Below, piece by piece: positions 6,133 to 11,577 of a stretch of 11,577 nt of DNA (its first letter is position 1; the number at the start of each line of letters is the position of its first letter). Origin of the DNA: an uncultured Slackia sp. GTDB taxonomy: Bacteria > Actinomycetota > Coriobacteriia > Coriobacteriales > Eggerthellaceae. The DNA lies in the NCBI GenBank assembly GCA_900553775.1, contig USEZ01000049.1, positions 1 to 11,577 on the forward strand, written 5' to 3'. The position numbers and the translations under genes were made by a program. The notes below the pieces were generated by a model. The model saw only the letters and a list, made by a program, of their open reading frames with translations. It was not told where the DNA came from and did not search any database.

Positions 6133-8553
6133 GTGGAGAAGGCACATGAAAACGCCGTATCGCGCCGCTCGTTCGTGAAGGGCTCGGCATTGGCCGGGCT
6201 CGGTATGGCGGCGGCAGGAAGCGCGTCCATGTTCGGATGCGCGCCGGCTTCTCAGACCGAAGAAAAAACCGAAGAGGCTTCCGCCGAAGACAAGGTTGTT
6301 TGGGGCCATTGCTCTGTCAACTGCGAAGGACGTTGCGCGCTGCGTCTGCACGTCAAAGACGACGAGGTTTCGTGGGTGGAAACGGATAATACCGGCGACG
6401 ATACTTACGGAAACCATCAGATTCGCGCCTGCTTGCGCGGGCGTTCTATCCGCCGTTGGATTAACCACCCCGATCGCCTGACGCAGCCCATGAAGCGTGT
6501 AGGCAAGCGAGGAGAGGGAAAATTCGAACCCATCAGCTGGGATGAGGCTATCCAAACTATCGCCGATAACTATAAGCGCATTCTTGACGAGTACGGCCCC
6601 GAAGCCATCTACAACAATTACGCTTCGGGCGTGAATGCCAGCAATATCAGCGGTTTTCTGACTCGCCTCATCAATATGAACGGCGGTTCGCTTGGTCGCT
6701 ATGGGTCGTATAGCTCCGCCCAGATTTCGGCCGCATTGCCGTACCTCTATGGCGCCCGCGATGCGAATTCCAATTCGGATATCGTCAATTCCAAGCTTGT
6801 CGTGATGTTCGGCGAGAATTCTTGCGAAACGAAAGCGGGCGGTGCCGGTCCGACCTACCATCTCGAGCAGGCTATCGAAAAAGGCGGCGCCAAAGTCATC
6901 GTCATCGATCCGCGCTACAGCGATACCGTCGCATCTCGCGCCGATCAGTGGATTCCCATTCGTCCCGGCACCGATGCGGCTCTTTGCGATGCCCTTGCGT
7001 ACGTTATGATCACGGAGGATCTGGTCGATAAGGAATTTCTCGACACGTATTGCATCGGATACGACGAAGAGCATATGCCCGAAGGCTACGAAGGGCAGGG
7101 CAAGTCGTATAAATCCTACATTCTTGGCGAAGGCGAGGACGGCATTCCCAAGACGCCTGCATGGGCGCAGGGGATCACGCTTGTACCCGAGCAGACCATC
7201 GTCGAGCTTGCCCGCGAAATCGGCACTGCCAAGCCTTGCGCCATCTACCAGGGGAAAGGCCCGCAGCGGCAATCGAATGGCGAGCAAACGGCTCGTGCAA
7301 TCTGCATGATGGCCGTTCTGACCGGCAATGTGGGCATCAGCGGCGGCAATACCGGTTCAGACTTGAGCAGCTATTACGTCTCCGGCGGATCGGTTCCTAC
7401 CGGCAAAAGCGATGTCAAAACGTCCATTGCAACTTTCACCTGGACCGACGCGATCGACCACGGTACCGAGATGACTCGCGTTCACGATGGCGTGCGCGGG
7501 AAAGAGAAGCTCGATGTGCCGATCAAATTCGTGTGGAACTATGCGGGCAACACCATTACGAACCAGCATGGAAACATCAACCATACGCACGAAATTCTCC
7601 AGGATGAAACGAAATGCGAGTTCATCGTGGTCTGGGATACGTTCCTGACCGACTCTGCCAAATATGCCGATATCTTGCTCCCCGACCTTATGGCGGTCGA
7701 ACAGCCGAATATCGTTTCCAACGATTATGCGGGCAATATGGGATTCGTCATTATGGGGCAGCCTGTTACGAGTCCGAAGTTCGAGCGTCGCACGCTGTAT
7801 TCCGTCTTGACCGATATCGCCGACAAGCTCGGTCAGAAGGATGAGTTCACCGAAGGTCGTGACGAGGCCCAATGGGTTCAGTACATGTATGAGGAGGCAC
7901 GCAAGGAAGACCCCGAGCTTCCCGAATACGAATCGATGCTCGACCAGGGCGTCTACAAGCGTGAAGACCCCGACGGCCATTATGTCGCGTTCAAGGACTT
8001 CCGCGAAGATCCCGAGGCCCATCCGTTGAAGACTCCTTCGGGCAAGATCGAAATCTACTCTCAGGCTCTCGAGGAGTACGTGAGCGATTGGGAAATCGAA
8101 GAGGGGGACTATATCAATCCGTTGCCGGTGTATTGTCCCGGCGCAGAAGGCTACGACGATCCGCTGGCCGAGAAATACCCGCTGCAAATGCCCGGCTATC
8201 ACTACAAGGGACGCGCCCATTCCTCCTATGGATGCATCGATGTCCTGAAGCAGGCTGCACCGCAGGTTCTATGGATCAACCCCATCGACGCCGAATCGCG
8301 CGGCATCGCCGACGGCGACATGGTCCATGTGTTCAATGATCGCGGCACGGTGGAGATTCCCGCCAAGGTGACGGCCCGCATCATGCCCGGCGTGGTCACG
8401 ATGCCCCAGGGTGCATGGCATGAGGCCGATATGGCCAGCGGCGACAAAATCGACAAGGGCGGCTGCATCAACACGCTTACCTCGTCGCGGCCGACCCCGC
8501 TGGCGAAGGCCAATCCGCAGCATACCAACTTGGTTGAAGTGCAGAAGGCGTAG
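6133..8553 (+). CDS. dmsA: DMSO-reductase-type molybdopterin catalytic subunit DmsA
   Basis: This 806-residue catalytic subunit reduces S- or N-oxides such as DMSO at a bis-MGD molybdenum site, using electrons from DmsB. The N-terminus has a twin-arginine leader (SRRSFVKG, 10-17), a hydrophobic stretch and a Cys at 36 in SMFGC. The [4Fe-4S] cluster FS0 motif is Cys60, Cys64, Cys68 and Cys100 (ACLRGR). The likely molybdenum ligand is Ser194 in YGSYSSAQ, as in E. coli DmsA. KLVVMFGEN, IDPRYSDT, IRPGTDAAL, GPQRQ (376-380) and LTGNVGISGGN match DmsA in order. The dinucleotide-binding domain starts near residue 680. Length fits the E. coli protein (about 814). The start is a GTG with AAGGGGG (6119-6125) seven bases upstream, and no in-frame ATG precedes the leader. 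It opens the dmsABC operon. The true substrate is not fixed by sequence. Confidence 0.96.
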   Translation: MEKAHENAVSRRSFVKGSALAGLGMAAAGSASMFGCAPASQTEEKTEEASAEDKVVWGHCSVNCEGRCALRLHVKDDEVSWVETDNTGDDTYGNHQIRACLRGRSIRRWINHPDRLTQPMKRVGKRGEGKFEPISWDEAIQTIADNYKRILDEYGPEAIYNNYASGVNASNISGFLTRLINMNGGSLGRYGSYSSAQISAALPYLYGARDANSNSDIVNSKLVVMFGENSCETKAGGAGPTYHLEQAIEKGGAKVIVIDPRYSDTVASRADQWIPIRPGTDAALCDALAYVMITEDLVDKEFLDTYCIGYDEEHMPEGYEGQGKSYKSYILGEGEDGIPKTPAWAQGITLVPEQTIVELAREIGTAKPCAIYQGKGPQRQSNGEQTARAICMMAVLTGNVGISGGNTGSDLSSYYVSGGSVPTGKSDVKTSIATFTWTDAIDHGTEMTRVHDGVRGKEKLDVPIKFVWNYAGNTITNQHGNINHTHEILQDETKCEFIVVWDTFLTDSAKYADILLPDLMAVEQPNIVSNDYAGNMGFVIMGQPVTSPKFERRTLYSVLTDIADKLGQKDEFTEGRDEAQWVQYMYEEARKEDPELPEYESMLDQGVYKREDPDGHYVAFKDFREDPEAHPLKTPSGKIEIYSQALEEYVSDWEIEEGDYINPLPVYCPGAEGYDDPLAEKYPLQMPGYHYKGRAHSSYGCIDVLKQAAPQVLWINPIDAESRGIADGDMVHVFNDRGTVEIPAKVTARIMPGVVTMPQGAWHEADMASGDKIDKGGCINTLTSSRPTPLAKANPQHTNLVEVQKA

Positions 8554-8567
8554 CAAGGGAGACGATC

Positions 8568-9191
8568 ATGACGCAATACGGATTCCATTTCGACGGCACG
8601 CGCTGCACGGGCTGCAAGACCTGCATGCTGGCGTGCAAGGACTACCACGACCTTTCTTGCGACGTGGCGTTTCGCCAGGTGTACGAGTACGGCGGAGGCT
8701 CGTGGTCTCGAAGCTCCGACGGCCTATGGTCCAATGATGCATTCACCTATTTCCTTTCCGAGGCATGCAATCATTGCGACAGTCCCGCATGCTTCGCCGC
8801 ATGTTCTCAGGGCGCTATCGTGAAAGACGAGGACACGGGCCTGGTCTATATCGACGAGGAAAAATGCACCAATTGCGGCGCATGCGCCGAGGCGTGCCCC
8901 TACAGCATTCCGAAGGCCGATACGGAAAAGGGCGTGCATGTGAAGTGCGACGGCTGCAAGGACCGCGTGGCCGAGGGCAAGCAGCCCGTCTGCGTCGAGG
9001 CGTGCCCGCTGCGCGCCCTCGATTTCGGCGACATCGAAGAGCTGCGCGCCGAGTTCGGCGACGTGGCCGCCATCGCTCCTCTTCCCGATGCATCGGCTAC
9101 TTGCCCCAATATCGTCATTACGCCGCCTGCGCATGCGCGTCCAAGCGCATCGGGCGAAGGCGGCGTGTCGAACGGGCATGAAATCGTATAA
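8568..9191 (+). CDS. dmsB: DMSO reductase iron-sulfur subunit DmsB
   Basis: This 207-residue ferredoxin-like subunit carries electrons from the membrane anchor to DmsA. Sixteen Cys residues in four groups should hold four [4Fe-4S] clusters: 13/16/19/23, 67/70/75/79, 100/103/106/110 and 127/130/142/146, paired in the usual crossed manner. The spacing is nearly the same as in E. coli DmsB (about 205 residues). There is no signal peptide, consistent with co-export through Tat bound to DmsA. The ATG at 8568 follows AAGGGAG, 14 bases after the dmsA stop, so the genes are co-transcribed and probably translationally linked. The C-terminal tail (CPNIVITPP onward) is also DmsB-like. I see no missing ligand. 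Confidence 0.95.
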   Translation: MTQYGFHFDGTRCTGCKTCMLACKDYHDLSCDVAFRQVYEYGGGSWSRSSDGLWSNDAFTYFLSEACNHCDSPACFAACSQGAIVKDEDTGLVYIDEEKCTNCGACAEACPYSIPKADTEKGVHVKCDGCKDRVAEGKQPVCVEACPLRALDFGDIEELRAEFGDVAAIAPLPDASATCPNIVITPPAHARPSASGEGGVSNGHEIV

Positions 9192-9205
9192 AGCGGAGGG
9201 TGACT

Positions 9206-10138
9206 ATGGTCTGCGGCATGCAGCTTGCGCTTAACGAAATATCGCTCGTGCTTTTCACCACGCTTGCTCCGTCCGGGGTGGTCGCATTGATCCTGATGGG
9301 CCTTCCCTTGCCGTCCGGGAAGGCGCCCGAGCAGATGGCTCGGCGTATCAACCAATTCATGTGCATTCCCTTGGTCGTTTCCATGGTCGGGCTCGTCATG
9401 TCTGCCACGCATTTGGGAAATCCCGAAAACGTGCTGTACGTGTTTGCGCGCGTAGGCGTTTCCCCGCTTTCCAACGAGGTTGCAGCCGCGGCTGTCTTTC
9501 TTCTTTTGGCGGGCATTTACTGGCTGTATTCGTTTGCTCGAAAACCATGCGTTGCATTGCAGCGCGCATGGTTTGCGCTGCTGTGCTGTGCGGGGGCGGT
9601 TTTTGTCCTCCTCATCGCATTCGCGTATGCCGCCCCTACGATTATTGCCTGGAACACTCCGTTCGTTCCATTGAATCTGGTGCTTAATTCTTTGACGGGC
9701 GGGCCGCTTCTTGCCCTCGCGAGCTTGCGCCTTGCGGTTTCGCAGGAGGCGTCGAAAGAGCCATGCCGACCTTCGCCATTCGACGCCGCGTTTCCTCCCG
9801 GGAGGTCGTTCCTCCGTTTCGCGAGGGTTCTTCTTGCCTCGTCTTTTCTCGCGTCGATTGCCAACGTCGCCTGCATGATGCTGCAGAGCATCGGGCTGGG
9901 CGATATCGGAAACGAGCTCGCTACGGTAGCCGGCCTTGTTCCGTTCTACGATGTCGTCATCGCAGTTTTCGCGGCGCTTTGCCTGCTGGCTTTTTGCCTG
10001 TGCGTTCGATCGCTTCGGCAAAATGGGCGAATGGCGCATGCGATGGCTTTTGCGGGGTGCGCTTGCGCGCTCGGGGGTATTTTCGCAACGCGCATGTCGT
10101 TTTACGCCATGCATCTCACGGTCGGTTTGGGCATGTAG
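9206..10138 (+). CDS. dmsC: DMSO reductase membrane anchor DmsC
   Basis: This 310-residue integral membrane protein has about eight hydrophobic segments (near 11-33, 50-70, 88-110, 118-143, 152-178, 206-230, 241-267 and 280-305). It anchors DmsAB and oxidises menaquinol. NEISLVLFTTLAPSG at the start, THLGNP with His69 (equivalent in position to the functionally important His65 of E. coli DmsC), the following RVGVSPLSNE and the C-terminal RMSFYAMHL are DmsC family features. The ATG at 9206 has GGAGGG (9195-9200) five bases upstream and lies 14 bases after dmsB. An in-frame GTG at 9200 overlaps that ribosome site and is less likely. The gene is slightly longer than the E. coli homologue. It ends the operon and is followed at once by a hairpin. 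Confidence 0.93.
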   Translation: MVCGMQLALNEISLVLFTTLAPSGVVALILMGLPLPSGKAPEQMARRINQFMCIPLVVSMVGLVMSATHLGNPENVLYVFARVGVSPLSNEVAAAAVFLLLAGIYWLYSFARKPCVALQRAWFALLCCAGAVFVLLIAFAYAAPTIIAWNTPFVPLNLVLNSLTGGPLLALASLRLAVSQEASKEPCRPSPFDAAFPPGRSFLRFARVLLASSFLASIANVACMMLQSIGLGDIGNELATVAGLVPFYDVVIAVFAALCLLAFCLCVRSLRQNGRMAHAMAFAGCACALGGIFATRMSFYAMHLTVGLGM

Positions 10139-10142
10139 GGTT

Positions 10143-10168
10143 CGGGGCCGTTTTTCTTCCGGGCCCCG
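10143..10168. terminator. hairpin terminator after dmsC
   Basis: CGGGGCC (10143-10149) and GGCCCCG (10162-10168) form a perfect 7-bp GC stem around a 12-base loop containing five consecutive T residues, followed by TTCTT. It begins four bases after the dmsC stop and lies in the gap before the convergent LysR gene (stop end at 10214). It should end the dmsABC transcript and may also serve the LysR transcript. As in the hairpin at 3891-3927, the main T-run is in the loop. Confidence 0.6.
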
Positions 10169-10213
10169 TTCTTGGCGACGCCGTCGTCGTGCCGTGCTTT
10201 GCTTCCGAGACGG

Positions 10214-11098
10214 CTATCCGTTGTTTTCGGCCACCCATTTGCGCACGCATTCGATGAACGCCTTGGTTGCCATCGAAGCCCTGTTGTAAGACCTCACCGC
10301 GATGGCCAGCTCGCGGTGGGTGGGGATCTCCGGCTCGACCCGTGCAAGCTCGAACGGCGCATTGTCCAAGACGAGCTGCGGAAACAGGCTGAACCCGAAC
10401 CCCTTGTTCACCATGCCCATGACCGCATAGTCGTTGTCCATGACGAAGCGTACGTGCGGCTCGACATCGTGGCGGGCGAATACGGCGTCGAACTCGGTGC
10501 GGTCGTCGCTGCTTCTTACTTTTATATATGGTTCCACGGCGAGCGATTCTTTCGGGAAAAACGGCGCGTCGGCGAGAGGGTGGTCGGGCGGCAGCACCAC
10601 GTAGAGCGGGTCGCGCGCCAAGGGGATGGTGAAGAAATCGAGCGTCGTCGGCAGAATGACGAAGCAGCAGTCGAATTCGCCGCGCCATGTAGCCGCCTCC
10701 ATCTCGTCTTGGCTTTCGTAGATGACAAGCTCGTATTCGATATTGGGGCGATCGCGCAGGAACGCCTCCATGATTCCCGGCAGCCATTGCACGGAAATGC
10801 TGGCGAAGGCGGCGACGCGCAGGCTTCCTTCGCCGACGTGCTTGAGCTCTGCAAGGCGCGTTTGCAAAGCCTGCTCGCTGGCGTAGACGTCTTGTATCCA
10901 CGGCAAAAGGTTGCGCCCGTCGGCGGTGAGGCGCGCGCCCGAATGGTCGCGGGTGAACAAGGCCGTCCCCATCTCCTGTTCGAGCGAGCTCATCATGTAG
11001 CTTACGCCCGCCTGGGTGTAGCCCAGAATTTCGGCCGCTTTCTTGAAGCTTCCCGTTTTCGCCACGGTGACGAAGGCCTCGTATTTCTGGTTCGACAT
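10214..11098 (-). CDS. LysR-family transcriptional regulator
   Basis: This is a 294-residue LysR-type regulator of the usual length. The N-terminal winged helix-turn-helix (residues 3-62) contains FVTVAKTGSFKKAAEILGY and TQAGVSYMMSSLEQEMGTALF. The inducer-binding domain follows from about residue 90 (SLRVAAFASISVQWLPGIM onward). The ATG at 11098 is supported by GGAAGG just upstream on the - strand. It is convergent with dmsC, so it is not placed to control dms directly. LysR proteins usually act on a divergent neighbour, which here would be the gene apparently starting near 11504. The inducer cannot be told from sequence. Confidence 0.93.
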   Translation of the reverse strand: MSNQKYEAFVTVAKTGSFKKAAEILGYTQAGVSYMMSSLEQEMGTALFTRDHSGARLTADGRNLLPWIQDVYASEQALQTRLAELKHVGEGSLRVAAFASISVQWLPGIMEAFLRDRPNIEYELVIYESQDEMEAATWRGEFDCCFVILPTTLDFFTIPLARDPLYVVLPPDHPLADAPFFPKESLAVEPYIKVRSSDDRTEFDAVFARHDVEPHVRFVMDNDYAVMGMVNKGFGFSLFPQLVLDNAPFELARVEPEIPTHRELAIAVRSYNRASMATKAFIECVRKWVAENNG

Positions 11099-11197
11099 GC
11101 GTTTCCTTCCGTCTTTTGCCGATCCGCCGTCGCGCTGCCGCGCGGGAACGGCTGTACGGCGGAATGCGTCGTTTTCCTATCGGTTGTCGCTATCATC

Positions 11198-11300
11198 TTG
11201 ACGCGATTCATAGGCGCCCAATGGGGTATAAGGACTTTTTAATCATTTATAAGATACACTCATTTTACTTTCATGCGGCCAAAAACTACTATGCATGTAT
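11198..11300. promoter_or_regulatory. AT-rich promoter/operator region upstream of the LysR gene
   Basis: This stretch is strongly AT-rich against a GC-rich background. TATAAG occurs at 11227-11232 and 11248-11253. Positions 11235-11253 run from CTTTTTA to TTATAAG as an imperfect dyad with the feel of a LysR T-N11-A site. TTGACG at 11198-11203 is -35-like, but the next TATAAG is 23 bases away, too far for a standard promoter. The LysR promoter on the - strand probably lies here, with a leader of 100 bases or more. Confidence 0.4.
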
Positions 11301-11373
11301 CGAAAGCCCGAGCGGACATGGCGACCGTCCGTGAGGCGACAAGGCTTTCGGTTCCGACACCCATAGTGCACGG

Positions 11374-11403
11374 CTCGGCGGCCGCGTTCTGCGGCGCGCC
11401 GAG
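11374..11403. other. strong GC hairpin between LysR control region and right-edge promoter
   Basis: CTCGGCG plus GCCGC (11374-11385) pair with GCGGC and CGCCGAG (11391-11395 and 11397-11403), a 12-bp stem with one bulged G at 11396 and a GTTCT loop. No T-run follows on either strand, so an ordinary intrinsic terminator is unlikely. It lies about 25 bases before the TTGACA of the right-edge promoter and may insulate the two divergent units or act as a protein-binding cruciform. Confidence 0.4.
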
Positions 11404-11428
11404 GCTGTGTGCGCCCCTTTGTCGCACT

Positions 11429-11458
11429 TTGACAGCGCATTTTCTCGCGGCCTGTATC
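11429..11458 (+). promoter_or_regulatory. sigma-70-like promoter for a gene leaving the window
   Basis: A perfect TTGACA (11429-11434) is followed after 18 bases by TGTATC (11453-11458), a partial -10. TGTC at 11420-11423 and GACA at 11431-11434 form an inverted repeat with a 7-base spacer overlapping the -35, and TGTCGCA (11420-11426) is the same heptamer seen upstream of the LuxR gene. Transcription would start near 11465 and give a leader with a CGTCC-TTCG-GGACG hairpin (11462-11475) and a GCGG-CTTTA-CCGC hairpin (11476-11488). Confidence 0.5.
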
Positions 11459-11503
11459 CGGCGTCCTTCGGGACGGCGGCTTTACCGCAGGTCGGTTTTC
11501 ACC

Positions 11504-11577
11504 ATGGCGGGGCAACCTACCTCTCTCGGCTTGCTTCCCTTAAGTCTCCTCTTGTCCCGCTTCGGTTATTCGACGGC
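11504..11577 (+). CDS. possible 5' end of a gene continuing beyond the window
   Basis: An ATG at 11504 opens a frame without stop to the window edge (24 complete codons plus part of one). The peptide begins MAGQPTSLGLLPLSLLLSRF, hydrophobic enough for a signal peptide or first membrane helix. It lies about 40 bases after the predicted transcription start. Against it, no good ribosome site precedes the ATG, and the same frame is open back to 11273, so lack of a stop alone means little. It would be divergent from the LysR gene and thus its natural target. Function unknown. Confidence 0.25.
   Translation, partial: MAGQPTSLGLLPLSLLLSRFGYST

Noticed and set aside
6133..8553. Catechol dehydroxylase instead of DMSO reductase
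   Set aside because: Gut Eggerthellaceae carry such molybdoenzymes, but the length, motif order, Ser194 context and the accompanying DmsB, DmsC and DmsD are all typical of DMSO reductase.
11243..11515. Open frame of 90 codons on the - strand upstream of LysR
   Set aside because: Low-complexity Arg-rich product with no recognisable fold. It overlaps the strong hairpin and the right-edge promoter.
11480..11560. Cobalamin-riboswitch-like string on the - strand (GGGAAG, then GGTAGG, then ACCTGC)
   Set aside because: The short blocks occur in the right order, but the highly conserved B12 box is not matched, the spacing is too long, the GCCACTG core is not seen, and no - strand gene lies within reach. 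A covariance-model search over the extended region would settle it.
11556..11577. ATTCGACGG at the right edge, resembling the start of a tmRNA
   Set aside because: The preceding GGGG acceptor-stem start is missing and the bases before it do not fit. It is read as chance.

Overview
The window is high-GC DNA most consistent with an anaerobic, gut-type actinobacterium of the Coriobacteriia, probably Eggerthellaceae. The strongest hint is a regulator with about twelve N-terminal membrane segments and a C-terminal LuxR helix-turn-helix, transcribed divergently from a Tat-exported molybdoenzyme, an arrangement typical of that family. I assign no genus. The functional core is a DMSO-reductase-type respiratory system: dmsABC (6133-10138) plus its dedicated TorD/DmsD chaperone gene (3168-3842).

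Layout, left to right. Positions 1-437 hold no gene that I can see, but contain a potentially folded GC-rich element (33-152), a perfect 12-bp palindrome (188-199) and a tandem TTTCTTAA repeat (220-238) that looks like an OmpR-family operator. Then come an OmpR/VanR-like response regulator (438-1172), a VanS-like histidine kinase (1328-3034) and the dmsD chaperone (3168-3842), all on the + strand. A 14-bp-stem hairpin (3891-3927) separates these from the convergent membrane LuxR gene (3951-5729, - strand). A 403-bp divergent intergenic region (5730-6132) carries repeated TGTCGCA motifs, an AT-rich repeat-bearing island and hairpins in the presumed dmsA leader. dmsA, dmsB and dmsC follow with 14-nt gaps, closed by a hairpin (10143-10168). 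A convergent LysR gene (10214-11098, - strand) and a long regulatory region complete the window. At its right end a sigma-70-like promoter (11429-11458) appears to drive a gene that starts at about 11504 and leaves the window.

How the genes work together. DmsD should bind the twin-arginine leader of DmsA while the bis-MGD cofactor is inserted. DmsA (molybdenum catalytic subunit) and DmsB (four [4Fe-4S] clusters) would be exported together by Tat and held at the outer face of the membrane by DmsC, which oxidises menaquinol. Substrates would be S- or N-oxides, but sequence alone cannot name the physiological one. The membrane LuxR is the best candidate for the dms regulator. The VanRS-like pair has no van resistance genes in view, and its putative operator is not seen at the dms promoter, so its link to dms is positional only. 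The LysR more plausibly controls the divergent gene off the right edge.

I found no CRISPR array, insertion sequence, tRNA or rRNA. The parts most worth a second look are the Cys/His-rich linker of the LuxR protein, the intergenic repeats, the unusual sensor kinase, the structured left-end element and the right-edge promoter region.
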